A stretch of DNA of 50,378 bases from Planctomycetaceae bacterium. GTDB taxonomy: Bacteria > Planctomycetota > Planctomycetia > Pirellulales > Pirellulaceae. The notes beneath the pieces are model-generated. The model did no database searches, was not told the DNA's origin, and saw only the letters and a list, made by a program, of their open reading frames with translations. The stretch's first letter is position 1, and the number at the start of each line of letters is the position of its first letter. The stretch spans positions 1 through 50,378 of the forward strand of contig PAQH01000131.1 in assembly GCA_002709225.1 (NCBI GenBank), given 5' to 3'. Shown in pieces: positions 41,862-50,378 of this stretch. The position numbers and the translations under genes were made by a program.

Positions 41862-43787
41862 ATGCGCACGCACCTAGCTCACCAAAACCTGTTGTGCTGG
41901 CTGGTCCTTCTGCTTGGACCAACCGTGGGATCCGGACACCAACATCAGCGCACCCAACGCCCCATCACGGCACCACGCGTTTTCCTGGACAAAAAGCCAC
42001 GTATCGTGTGGTATCAACTCGATCGTCTCAGCAACGAGCGTCTCCTCCTCGTCAAGAGGAACACCAGCGACTCTAAATACGCGCCGGTTTACATGGCGAT
42101 TCTTACGCGAGGTGGCATGTCACGGCAGTACCGCGAGGAGGCACTGGCCTCGCTGACACGTTTGCGCAAATCCAATCCTGCCAGCCAACTACTGGCAGCG
42201 TTCAATCGCCTCGACAAGAAAGAGGACCGTCAACAAGAGCGTACGTCACGACAACTTGCCGCCCTGCTACTGGCCCGACCTGCCGCCGAACTAGCCGAGC
42301 GAGCAGAGACGTTAGGAGCCGCCACAAAGTCGCCCAATCCGCGACTGCGTGCTGTCGGCTATGCCGCCCTCCTCGCTGCGGGGCAAGCCGCTGCGGCCCA
42401 GCAACTTGCGACCGCCTCCCCAAGAGCCACGGAAGATTGGCTGGCAGGCATCCAACTACTTCCCCAGAAAACCTTACGGCAACACCAACTATCAGCGATC
42501 ACGCGACTCCTGGCTCCGACACAGCCTCCCGCGGTGCGGCGTGCCGCAATCACCACACTGTCGTGGGTGCCCCCCCTGGGTACGGAGACCTTCCGCCTGC
42601 TCTCGCCCTTCGTGGATGATCCGGCATTCCGGCGTGAGGCGGTCCACACACTGTTGCAAGTCCCAGCTGGACAGTGCCCGCAATCGCTTGCGAAAGTCCT
42701 CCTGGAATCGCTGCTGCGGCATGCCGAATCGACCCCAGTCGAACAGCGCACCAGCGACGTCTTTCTAGAAGCAATGCAGTTTGCCGATCGACTGGTAACG
42801 CGTCTTCCCCGTGATGCCGCCAGGGCAATGCGTCAGCGTCTGCGAGAAACCTCGGTGCGGGTGGTCCTCATCCGTACGGTAGAAGAGGAAATGCGATACG
42901 ACATCAACTACTTTGCCGTTGAAGCGGGTCGCCCGGTGCAGATCGTCCTCGACAACCAGGACCTCATGCCCCACAACCTGGTGATAACGTCCAACGGTGC
43001 GTTGAAAGAAGTGGCGCAACTCGGCCTGATCCAGGGTCCCGCTCCAGGGTTTCAAGGGAAACCTTACGTACCGCAGTCACCCAAAGTACTCTTCGCCACT
43101 GGAATGGTAGGGTCACAGCAACGCCAACGCCTCACGTTTGACGCGCCCAGCCAGCCGGGAGAATATCCTTTTGTCTGCACCTTTCCGCGTCACTGGATGC
43201 GAATGTACGGCGTCATGGTCGTCGTTGAGGATCTCGACGACTGGCTGGCAAATCCACAGAAGCCCCGGGATCCTGTCGGAAACAATCGTTCTTTTGTGAA
43301 GTCCTGGAAACTCTCGGACTTCGAAAAGGACCTGGCGGGACCGCGCCGCCCAACGACCCGCCGCATTGGCCAGCGGTTACTACAGGACGCGACCTGTCTT
43401 CAGTGCCACAAAGCGAACGGGCAGGGCGGGGCAGTGGGACCAGAGCTGGCCGGTGTTTTTGACCGCTGGAAGGGCGATCGCCGGGGTGTCCTGCGTGAAA
43501 TTCTGGAGCCCTCCCATCGGGTCGACACTAAATATGCAATGCACGTGGTCGTTACGACAGCGGGGACGGTGGTGACCGGCATCCTCACAAGCAGCGACAA
43601 GCAGTCCGTATCGCTGCTCGTGAATCCTGAAGCACCCGCGTCGACAGTGATAGCGAGAGAGGATATCGACGAAATGGTCAAAACGTCCCGTTCGATCATG
43701 CCCAAAGCCCTGCTCGATCGTTTTTCGCGACAGGAGATCCTCGAACTCCTGTCCTACTTGGAATCACTTCCAGCGAAAGCGCCCTAA
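41862..43787 (+). CDS. HEAT/cupredoxin/cytochrome c protein (C-terminal half of the PVC-type heme protein)
   Basis: 641 residues from ATG 41862 with its own signal peptide (NLLCWLVLLLGPTVGSG). The first recognisable part, YQLDRLSNERLLL followed by YMAILTRGGMSRQYREEALA (about 48-90), corresponds to the spot after the HEAT region where the single-chain family continues. HEAT-like helices run to about 335. A cupredoxin (about 350-457) has LDNQDLMPHNLVITS and YPFVCTFPRHWMRMYGVMVV, giving the type-1 copper ligands His, Cys, His and Met. The TIGR02603-type cytochrome domain follows: ATCLQCHKANGQGGAVGPEL with heme motif CLQCH near 509, and 'SHRVDTKYAMHVVVT' later. It should pass electrons in the periplasm, probably with the upstream protein. 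Confidence 0.9.
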   Translation: MRTHLAHQNLLCWLVLLLGPTVGSGHQHQRTQRPITAPRVFLDKKPRIVWYQLDRLSNERLLLVKRNTSDSKYAPVYMAILTRGGMSRQYREEALASLTRLRKSNPASQLLAAFNRLDKKEDRQQERTSRQLAALLLARPAAELAERAETLGAATKSPNPRLRAVGYAALLAAGQAAAAQQLATASPRATEDWLAGIQLLPQKTLRQHQLSAITRLLAPTQPPAVRRAAITTLSWVPPLGTETFRLLSPFVDDPAFRREAVHTLLQVPAGQCPQSLAKVLLESLLRHAESTPVEQRTSDVFLEAMQFADRLVTRLPRDAARAMRQRLRETSVRVVLIRTVEEEMRYDINYFAVEAGRPVQIVLDNQDLMPHNLVITSNGALKEVAQLGLIQGPAPGFQGKPYVPQSPKVLFATGMVGSQQRQRLTFDAPSQPGEYPFVCTFPRHWMRMYGVMVVVEDLDDWLANPQKPRDPVGNNRSFVKSWKLSDFEKDLAGPRRPTTRRIGQRLLQDATCLQCHKANGQGGAVGPELAGVFDRWKGDRRGVLREILEPSHRVDTKYAMHVVVTTAGTVVTGILTSSDKQSVSLLVNPEAPASTVIAREDIDEMVKTSRSIMPKALLDRFSRQEILELLSYLESLPAKAP

Positions 43788-44306
43788 GGGGGTATTCCTC
43801 TGGTGCTCGAGCGGCACCAACGCTCAGGAGCAGGACGAACGTGACTCGGCACTAACCACCCCGCCAAAGCGCGGCAGCTCCGCAGCGTTCTCCTTTCCTG
43901 TCTTACCATCTGCCAGGAGAACGCCCGGAGCATTTCCTCCGACGTCCCATAAAAAAATACTATTCGACGGGATGTTGTCCACATTCGTCACGCTACCTCG
44001 GTTTGTAAATGTGTGTCGATCCTGCCACCTGTTGCGACCGCCCAAGCGGGTCCGCGATATGCCAGGCCATTCGCGACAATCGACGCGCACTCAAATCCAT
44101 GACACGCGGGCGGGAATCCCTCCGCTTCGCGCGGCCTTCATGGCGCCGCAGCGCGTTGCGGACTTGTCTCCTCTCCGCAACAACCACATCAGGCCACGCA
44201 ACCCGCACAACCCCTAAAGTCCACCCCCTGCGCCACCGATAATACACCTGTGACTGTGGACTACCTTGCTCAATTAGCGCCGTATCCATACGGATCTTGA
44301 CGCCAT
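43788..44306. other. 519-base intergenic region; possible terminator at its start
   Basis: TGGTGC (43801-43806), loop tcgagcg, GCACCA (43814-43819) forms a hairpin 14 bases after the preceding stop and is the likely end of the split heme-protein transcript. The remainder has no convincing gene on either strand. The promoter of the TolC-type gene must lie here, but no clear boxes were found. Confidence 0.4.
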
Positions 44307-46877
44307 ATGAAGATCACTCCCTTGCCAACGGTGTGCTACGGGTGTCGGTTGACAGCACTGCTGTCAACCGTGCTTGTACTGTCGGGTTGTTCACGTACCA
44401 AATATCGACTCGACGCAGACCGAGAAGCCTACGCCGTGATCTCGGAAAGAGACCGAGGGCAGTCCTGGGCCGCGGAAAACTACACCATCGAGCAGGACCC
44501 ACGGAGCCGTTATTTCGACCCCAACGATCCAGACAAGCCGCCGATGCCAATCGATGACCCCGCGTCGAACCAGTATATGCAAATGGTCGACGGGAAACGC
44601 GGCTGGGACCACTGGCTTGATAACGGCCAACGTACCCATCTGGAAAATCCCGAATGGCTCAACAAACTGGGTGAGTACGTCGAGATGACCCCTCAAGGGG
44701 CAATCAAACTCAACGTCAATTCGGCACTCAAATTGGCATACATCCACTCACCATCACACCAAACGCAGCTGGAAACGTTGTATCTTTCCGCACTCGACGT
44801 TACCGGCGAACGATTCCGTCTCGACTCGCAATTTTTTGGTGGCTACGACGCCAGCTTTGCACACGATGGTTCGCTGGCGCCCGCCAGCCTCGCGTTTGAT
44901 CCCGCGTCCGGAAATTTTGTGGTGACGTCACCGGCCGAAACACTCGACACCAACAGGCTTACCCTGGGCGGCACCCCACTGATCCAAATGCGGAAGACCT
45001 TCGCCAGCGCCGGCCAGTTGGTAACCGGCTTCGCCAATTCATTTGTGTTTGAGTTTTCAGGCGGCGATGCGAGTCTGACTTCCTCGTTGGCGAACTTCAC
45101 ATTGCTGCAACCGCTAATGCGTGGCGCCGGCCGAGAGATCGCGCTGGAAAGCCTGACTTTCGACGAGCGCGCTTTGTTGGCAAACATGCGATCCTATGGA
45201 CAGTTTCGCCAGGGCTTCTACACGCAAATTGCGATTGGGGAACTGGGGGTTGGCAGACCGCAGCGAGGTGGCCAAGGAACGTTTGTGCCCGTCTTCTCCG
45301 GCCAAGGCGGACTCGGTGGGTACACGGGACTGCTACGAAACCTGCAAGGCATCCGCAACTCCGAGTACATCCTCAGTATCCAGGAAAGATCGCTACTCCA
45401 GTTGGAGGCACTCCGCGAAGTCGGGATCATCGACCTGTTCCAGGTTGATCAACTCCGACAGGAAGTAGAAAGACAACGCTCGGGGCTGGTCACGCAGCGT
45501 GCTTTTTTTGAAGCTCAGATTGACCGGTACATTACCTTTACGCTCGGTTTGCCACCAAATCTGTCCGTGCAACTGGATGACACGTTGATTCAACAGTTCC
45601 AACTGGTGTCAAACGAGAGCACACTACTCCAGGATTCTATTAACACACTGCGGGACCAACTCGGTGGATTGCCAGATGATACGAATGCAGCCGCCGTCGA
45701 AATGATTCTCGCTGGGGCCGAACAATTGGCGGGTCCTATTCAAACTCAAATCGACGCGGTTGAATTTGACATGCGGCGGATGCAACAAGTCGTACCCCAA
45801 CGAGAACGTACACTGTCGCCACGCGATCTTGAAGAGTTCAGAAACGACCGCGCGCAATTGGATGTGACGTTGGCGGATCTCAAGAAGCAATCCACCGCAG
45901 CCATCACGGATCTCCAAAGATTACGCGACGAGTTTGCTGCCGAGATGCCTGACATCACGCGCCGAGCGCTGGTGATCTGGTTGAGCGACGCACTGCGTCT
46001 CATTCAACGCGCCACGTTGACCCAAGGACGGGCGCGGCTGGAAGCCGTGACCGTTGAAGAAATCGACCTGCAACCGGAAGCGGCATTCAAGGTCGCGCTC
46101 TCCAACCGTCTGGATTTCATGAATGGTCGCGCGGCGCTTGTTGATAGCTGGCGACAGATCGAAATCAATGCCAACACCTTAGAATCGGTACTTAACGTCA
46201 CCGCGGGTGGAGACCTGCGCACCGCGCGCAACAATCCGGTAAGTTTTCGCGCGCCGGCGGGTAGCCTCCGCATGGGCGTTGAATTCGATGCGCCGTTAAC
46301 ACGCCTACTCGAACGCAATGCCTACCGGGAATCCTTGATCCGCTACCAGCGAAATCGTCGCGACTTTATCCAATCGCGAGATTCCCTCCATATCGACCTG
46401 CGAGCCCTGTTGCGGAACATTCAGCGAACACGGCGCGATCTGGCGCTCACGCGCCGCGCGGTGGCGATTGCCTTACGACAGGTCGACCAGGCCCAAGCCA
46501 GTCTGTATGCGCCGGTCGCACCGCCCCGGCCCGGGCAGCGGACGGCCCCCTTTGGTCCGGTGACCACGCGCAATATTGTCGGCGCTCTGCAGTCGCTACT
46601 GCGGTCACAAAACCAATTCCTAGAGGGCTGGCTCAACTTGTACGCGGACCGCATGCGGTTGGCCCGTGAACTTGGGACGATGCAGCTCGCGGTGAATGGC
46701 GAGTGGGTCAAGCGGCCGCTACCGGGCAGCCCGGGGGCGGACGCCGCCCCACCGGCAACCGCCCCGTCACTGCCGCCATCGGTTCCCCCCGCTCCGCCGG
46801 GAGCTGCGCCACCAGTGCCGCCAGCGGTTCCATCCCCTCCGGTCTCGGCACCGCAAAATGTCCCGCCGGGTAGGTGA
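44307..46877 (+). CDS. TolC-family outer-membrane lipoprotein, extended
   Basis: 856 residues from ATG 44307. LLSTVLVLSGCSRTKYRLDA contains a lipobox (LSGC, Cys28), so the mature protein is probably a lipoprotein. DREAYAVISERD is a pattern often seen at the start of planctomycete TolC-like proteins. The outer-membrane-factor helices are visible in two halves: 'IKLNVNSALKLAYIHSPSHQ' (about 130), ANFTLLQPLMRGAGREIALE (about 260), 'REVGIIDLFQVDQLRQEVER' (about 370), then AAFKVALSNRLDFMNGRAAL (about 592) and 'RYQRNRRDFIQSRDSLHIDL' (about 680). At 856 residues it is far longer than the usual 450-500, with an extra coiled-coil region in the middle (about 435-560) and a Pro-rich tail. It should form the outer duct of the tripartite efflux system with the two adaptors that follow. 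Confidence 0.9.
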   Translation: MKITPLPTVCYGCRLTALLSTVLVLSGCSRTKYRLDADREAYAVISERDRGQSWAAENYTIEQDPRSRYFDPNDPDKPPMPIDDPASNQYMQMVDGKRGWDHWLDNGQRTHLENPEWLNKLGEYVEMTPQGAIKLNVNSALKLAYIHSPSHQTQLETLYLSALDVTGERFRLDSQFFGGYDASFAHDGSLAPASLAFDPASGNFVVTSPAETLDTNRLTLGGTPLIQMRKTFASAGQLVTGFANSFVFEFSGGDASLTSSLANFTLLQPLMRGAGREIALESLTFDERALLANMRSYGQFRQGFYTQIAIGELGVGRPQRGGQGTFVPVFSGQGGLGGYTGLLRNLQGIRNSEYILSIQERSLLQLEALREVGIIDLFQVDQLRQEVERQRSGLVTQRAFFEAQIDRYITFTLGLPPNLSVQLDDTLIQQFQLVSNESTLLQDSINTLRDQLGGLPDDTNAAAVEMILAGAEQLAGPIQTQIDAVEFDMRRMQQVVPQRERTLSPRDLEEFRNDRAQLDVTLADLKKQSTAAITDLQRLRDEFAAEMPDITRRALVIWLSDALRLIQRATLTQGRARLEAVTVEEIDLQPEAAFKVALSNRLDFMNGRAALVDSWRQIEINANTLESVLNVTAGGDLRTARNNPVSFRAPAGSLRMGVEFDAPLTRLLERNAYRESLIRYQRNRRDFIQSRDSLHIDLRALLRNIQRTRRDLALTRRAVAIALRQVDQAQASLYAPVAPPRPGQRTAPFGPVTTRNIVGALQSLLRSQNQFLEGWLNLYADRMRLARELGTMQLAVNGEWVKRPLPGSPGADAAPPATAPSLPPSVPPAPPGAAPPVPPAVPSPPVSAPQNVPPGR

Positions 46878-47185
46878 AGAGGCCGTTCCGTTTTACCTAA
46901 TTCCTTTCGGTTCACCATGGAAAATGCGGAAAATGAACCTCACTACGGGTGAAACCGTAGTCACCTGGCGGAGTCGGCCACAGCTGCGCTTTGGCAATAG
47001 CTGAAAAACCTAGAAACTAGGCGCGCAGCACCGCACCATACGCGATCTCGACTAACCCAAACCCACTACATCAGCTATAATAATCGTGTCGCGGTGGAGC
47101 TCGCGCGAACCCGTCCGCTAGTAAAGAGTGGGCCATGCCGTTTCACCCGGCACCCATCGCAAAGTCATTCGTAACGGAGCCTCCC
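46878..47185 (+). promoter_or_regulatory. Intergenic region with hairpins and a TATAAT box before the first adaptor
   Basis: ACTACGG (46942-46948), loop gtgaaa, CCGTAGT (46955-46961) is a perfect hairpin and CCTAG-aaa-CTAGG (47009-47021) a second, both possible ends of the TolC transcript. A consensus -10, TATAAT, is at 47076-47081, 104 bases before the ATG at 47186. No matching -35 box is seen at 17 bases. Confidence 0.45.
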
Positions 47186-48688
47186 ATGGCGATGGACGTC
47201 TCACCACAAGCCACCACCACTTCGGTCAACCGCCCGACCACCGCTGCGCCTCAAGTCAGCAACGGGCGTTGGGTAAAACGCAGTCTGTTCATCGGCGGCA
47301 TACTCGGAATCATGGCCGCACTTGGCACACTTATTCCAAGCGTATTCTCGTCTCCCGATCCTGGCCCGCAATTAATGTATACGGTGGTACTCTCTGATTT
47401 GAAGGTAACCATCACAGAGCAGGGGACCCTGGAAAGTTCTGATAACACCGAGATTAAGAACAAGGTCCGCGGGCATAACACGGTCACCTGGGTGATTCCC
47501 AGCGGATCGGTCGTCAAAGCCGGCGATGAACTAGTCCGACTCGACACCAAAGTGATCGAAGAAACGGTCAGTGAGCAAAAGACCAAGGTCTTCGAGGCCA
47601 CGGCGACACTCAAGGAAACCGAAGCCGATCTGGCGGGGGCGCAGATCAACCTCGACGCGTACCTCGACGGCCGCTATCGCGGCCGCTTGAAGCGATCTCA
47701 AACCAGTGTTTCCATCGCCGAGGCGAATTTACGCTCCGCTGAAACCATGTTGAAAAAGTCGCAGGGTCTATTCAACAAGGGCTACATCACGGCATTGGAA
47801 CTCGAAGGAAACGAACTGACGGTCACACAGGCCAAATTGCAACTCCAAGTTGCCCAAACCGAACTCGACGTCTTGGAACGCTACACCAAACAAATGGACT
47901 TGGAGGGTATGCGGGGAAATTTCACTTACCAGCAAGGGAAACTCAAGGCAGACCAGGCCGGCCTCAAAATGACTGAATCGCGCCGCGATCGTGCGATCAA
48001 GGAGCTTGAGCAATGCGTGGTTCGCGCAGAAAAAGACGGACTGGTCATCTATCCGACTGCGGCCGCCTGGAAAGACACCCCTGATATCACGGAAGGAGCA
48101 ACTGTTGCGCGCGAACAAGTACTTCTGATCATGCCTGATCTAAGTAAGATGCAAATCAAAGTGGGAATCCATGAGAGCATGATCGACCGCCTGGTGCCCG
48201 GCCTGGAGGCACGCGTCACGCTTCCCGGCCGCGTGCTTGATTCCAAGGTCAGTACCGTGGCCACGATCACCCGCCCTGCGGGTTGGTGGACGGGAAACGT
48301 TGTCAAATACGACACGATCATTTCATTACCGCCGGCCCCGGGACTCAAACCCGGCATGAGTGCTGAAGTCGAGATTCTCTTGGCGTTACATGAAGACGTC
48401 TTGACCGTACCTGTCGCAGCCGTGGTGGAAAGCGATGCCGGTAGTTTCTGCTGGGTGAGTACTCCCGCCGGTGTGCAACGCCGTCCCATCCAACTCGGCG
48501 ATAACAACGACTCCTTTGTGATCGTCACCGCGGGCCTCAAGGAGGGTGACCAGGTTATCCTCAATCCAGCCGGTTTCACCGATGAGGAAGAGGACGACCC
48601 CCTCAAGCAAGACCAAGACAAACAAGAAGCAGCCATTGTGCAAGAAACCGACCCCGCGCAAGACACAAAGGTTAAGGGCGGCCAGTAG
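47186..48688 (+). CDS. HlyD/MacA-type membrane-fusion adaptor (first of two paralogues)
   Basis: 500 residues from ATG 47186, with GGAG six bases upstream; ATG 47135 is in frame and also possible. One transmembrane segment (SLFIGGILGIMAALGTLIPS) near residue 35 anchors it. The adaptor layout follows: first lipoyl half 'VTITEQGTLESSDNTEI' and 'VIPSGSVVKAGDELVRLD', a long coiled coil (about 135-290, DTKVIEETVSEQKTKVFEAT to RRDRAIKELEQ), second lipoyl half CVVRAEKDGLVIYPTAAAWK, beta-barrel part IMPDLSKMQIKVGIHESMID, and a membrane-proximal region LTVPVAAVVESDAGSFCWV. The charged tail is rich in Glu, Asp, Gln and Lys. It should bridge TolC and an inner-membrane pump. The paralogue follows after 51 bases. 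Confidence 0.9.
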   Translation: MAMDVSPQATTTSVNRPTTAAPQVSNGRWVKRSLFIGGILGIMAALGTLIPSVFSSPDPGPQLMYTVVLSDLKVTITEQGTLESSDNTEIKNKVRGHNTVTWVIPSGSVVKAGDELVRLDTKVIEETVSEQKTKVFEATATLKETEADLAGAQINLDAYLDGRYRGRLKRSQTSVSIAEANLRSAETMLKKSQGLFNKGYITALELEGNELTVTQAKLQLQVAQTELDVLERYTKQMDLEGMRGNFTYQQGKLKADQAGLKMTESRRDRAIKELEQCVVRAEKDGLVIYPTAAAWKDTPDITEGATVAREQVLLIMPDLSKMQIKVGIHESMIDRLVPGLEARVTLPGRVLDSKVSTVATITRPAGWWTGNVVKYDTIISLPPAPGLKPGMSAEVEILLALHEDVLTVPVAAVVESDAGSFCWVSTPAGVQRRPIQLGDNNDSFVIVTAGLKEGDQVILNPAGFTDEEEDDPLKQDQDKQEAAIVQETDPAQDTKVKGGQ

Positions 48689-48739
48689 TCGCTCGACGTC
48701 GGGCATCTTCCGCTTAAATGGTGCCCGCAGCATCTGGCG

Positions 48740-50281
48740 ATGAGCCTCCCACCGAGATACGTTTCGCTGGCGAATTACCCTTGGAGAACGCGATTCATGT
48801 CACCGCGGCCTGTCCCAAACTCACGGCCCGCTCCGTCCCAGGCAGGCGGCCTTCCACGCGGTCTTCTGCGACTGTCTTGGCACTGGACTGCACTGCTGCT
48901 GTATGCCGCGTGTGGGCTGATTGGTTATCTCATCATTTCCGCCCCTCCACCCAGCGCCGAACTCGACACTGAGGGACCACGGCTGACGTACACCGTCCCC
49001 CGCCGGGATTTACGGATGACCATCACCGAGATGGGTACGGTGGAGAGCGCCGAAAACACCGAACTCATCTGCCAGGTGCCTGGGCGCAATACGGTCACGT
49101 GGGTCGTCGAGAGCGGAGCCATCGTCAAAAAGGGGGACGTCCTGGTTCGGCTGGACACCTTGTACATGGAGGAGCAGATCAACGAGCGATCCAAATATGC
49201 GAACTGGTCTCGGGCAGGAGCCGAAAGCTCGAAGTTCAACGTACGACGTCTCAAATTAGCAGTCCCCGAGTATCGCGATGGCCGTTTCATCGTTGAAATG
49301 AAGAAGAAGGAGGAGGCATTAGCGATTGCCCAAATGGATCTTCGCGCGGCCGAAAACGAACTGGCCTATTCGGTTGAGATGGCCGCACGGGGATACGCGA
49401 GTCAACAAGAGGTGGATAAGAACACGTTTGACGTAACACAGCGCCAAATGGTGGCGGATAGCCTCAAACGGGAAATCGCGGACTTTTCGACCTACACGCA
49501 AAAACAGGAACTGGCAAGCCTGCAGGGTAAACTCGATGTCGCCGAAGCGGAGTTTGCCGCCAGTGACGAGCGCGCCTTCGCCGACGAAAGCCGACGGGAC
49601 CGCGCCCTCGAGCAACTCAAGAACTGTATCGTGAGAGCGCCGCGAGACGGACTCGTCATCTACCCGTCAGCGGCAAAATGGAAGACCAGGCCCGATATCA
49701 GTGTGGGTGGCGCCGTCCACAAAGACCAGGTCCTGCTGCTCATGCCCGACCTCAAACAGATGCAAGTTAAGGTTGGAATTCACGAGTCGCAGATTGATCG
49801 CGTAACGCCCGGGTTGAAGGCGCGGGTTACCCTTGGTGGCCACACCATTGATACGGAAATCACATCCGTAGCCAACGTGGCTCGGCCGGGCGGATCCTGG
49901 ACAGGCAATGTGGTGAAATATGACACCATCATCAAGCTGCCGAGCGAAGCCGGACTCAAACCGGGTATGAGCGCAGAAGTCGAGCTGATCGTTTCGGAAC
50001 ATGAAAACGTTCTTACTGTTCCAGTCGCAGCGGTCCTGGAAACCGATCAGGGTGCCTTCTGCTGGGTTCACAAGGTGCAAGGGCCCGAGCAACGCGCCCT
50101 GACACTTGGAGCCAGCGATGATGCCCTCATCATTGTCGAATCGGGTCTCCAGGCCGACGAACAGGTGTTCCTCAACCCGACGGCATTCGTGGGCACCAAC
50201 GAACCTGAACCCAGCCTGGCGTCGGAGACGCCGCCGGAGCAAACACCCCCCCCACCAAATGAAACGAAGACAACTTCCTGA
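48740..50281 (+). CDS. HlyD/MacA-type membrane-fusion adaptor (second paralogue)
   Basis: 513 residues from ATG 48740; ATG 48797 with GGAG 11 bases upstream is the alternative start. The transmembrane segment WTALLLYAACGLIGYLIISA (about 49-68) is followed by the same domain order as the first adaptor: 'MTITEMGTVESAENTELICQ', AIVKKGDVLVRLDTLYMEEQ, a coiled coil (about 145-290), CIVRAPRDGLVIYPSAAKWK, LMPDLKQMQVKVGIHESQID and LKPGMSAEVELIVSEHENVL. The two proteins match closely along the last 230 residues and less in the coiled coil, as expected for a tandem duplication followed by divergence. The tail is acidic and Pro-rich. No pump gene lies between the stop and the window end. Confidence 0.9.
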   Translation: MSLPPRYVSLANYPWRTRFMSPRPVPNSRPAPSQAGGLPRGLLRLSWHWTALLLYAACGLIGYLIISAPPPSAELDTEGPRLTYTVPRRDLRMTITEMGTVESAENTELICQVPGRNTVTWVVESGAIVKKGDVLVRLDTLYMEEQINERSKYANWSRAGAESSKFNVRRLKLAVPEYRDGRFIVEMKKKEEALAIAQMDLRAAENELAYSVEMAARGYASQQEVDKNTFDVTQRQMVADSLKREIADFSTYTQKQELASLQGKLDVAEAEFAASDERAFADESRRDRALEQLKNCIVRAPRDGLVIYPSAAKWKTRPDISVGGAVHKDQVLLLMPDLKQMQVKVGIHESQIDRVTPGLKARVTLGGHTIDTEITSVANVARPGGSWTGNVVKYDTIIKLPSEAGLKPGMSAEVELIVSEHENVLTVPVAAVLETDQGAFCWVHKVQGPEQRALTLGASDDALIIVESGLQADEQVFLNPTAFVGTNEPEPSLASETPPEQTPPPPNETKTTS

Positions 50282-50378
50282 CATCGCTAGAGAGCCTCAA
50301 GCGATTGTCCTATCAGCTGTTGGCAACAGCACACCGGGTCACCTGTTGTGATGGATCATGCCAGCGGCCCCTGGCACC

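Noticed and set aside
43824..44090. 88-codon minus-strand frame in the gap before the TolC gene
   Set aside because: Short, no start signal, no domain; nothing supports it beyond an open frame.
1..50378. tRNA, rRNA, insertion sequence, phage or attachment site
   Set aside because: No cloverleaf, rRNA-like stretch, transposase or integrase motif was seen on either strand.

Overview
The window reads as a Planctomycetota chromosome segment, probably class Planctomycetia and perhaps Pirellulales (inference from gene content; no rRNA is present to place it). It is GC-rich and gene-dense, and shows the group's hallmark exported families: planctomycete c-type cytochromes with PSCyt1/DUF1549/DUF1553 domains, Tat-exported DUF1501 proteins, formylglycine sulfatases, a PVC-type SGNH/'membrane-bound dehydrogenase'/HEAT/cytochrome c system, DUF4838, Gfo/Idh/MocA and EF-hand proteins. 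Almost every product carries a Sec, Tat or lipoprotein signal. No tRNA, rRNA, insertion sequence, phage gene or CRISPR array was seen.

Layout. 1-264 (-): start of a cytochrome c gene running off the left edge, whose signal peptide contains a threefold 15-bp repeat. 828-5453 (+): secretin-N-domain protein and EF-hand/P-domain protein, a probable operon. 5610-9404 (+): PSCyt1/DUF1549/DUF1553 cytochrome followed by its DUF1501 partner. 10059-13763 (+): orphan DUF1501, a PETase-like alpha/beta hydrolase and a Tat-exported TIM-barrel protein, ended by a strong hairpin. 13916-16945 (+): Cys-rich exported protein, sialidase-fold propeller with Cys motifs, and a cytochrome c-thioredoxin fusion. 17094-17228 (+): 44-residue membrane mini-protein. 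17283-18404 (-): Gfo/Idh/MocA oxidoreductase. 18640-26337 (+): DUF4838 protein, methyltransferase, intradiol dioxygenase and two sulfatases. 26479-27836 (+): a frameshifted DUF1501 pseudogene. 27932-32652 (-): a second cytochrome/DUF1501 operon. 32945-36323 (+): membrane protein, PQQ-type propeller and lipocalin-like secreted protein. 36458-36853 (-): Dabb protein. 37265-38020 (+): VTT/DedA-like membrane protein. 38045-38952 (-): decayed gene. 39058-43787 (+): a PVC-type heme protein split over two genes. 44307-50281 (+): TolC-like lipoprotein and two tandem paralogous HlyD-type adaptors.

How the genes may work together. The cytochrome/DUF1501, sulfatase, DUF4838, intradiol dioxygenase, PETase-like hydrolase and TIM-barrel genes suggest an envelope-located machinery for attacking sulfated polysaccharides, esters and aromatics, with c-type cytochromes and a cupredoxin to carry electrons. 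This is inference from family and context. The TolC/adaptor block would span the envelope; its inner-membrane pump is not in the window.

The most notable observations are the PETase-like hydrolase with a complete catalytic set, the repeat-built signal peptide at the left edge, the split PVC-type heme protein, the Cys-rich/propeller/cytochrome-thioredoxin cluster, and two gene remnants. Start codons are uncertain for several genes because Shine-Dalgarno signals are often weak; this is stated per gene.
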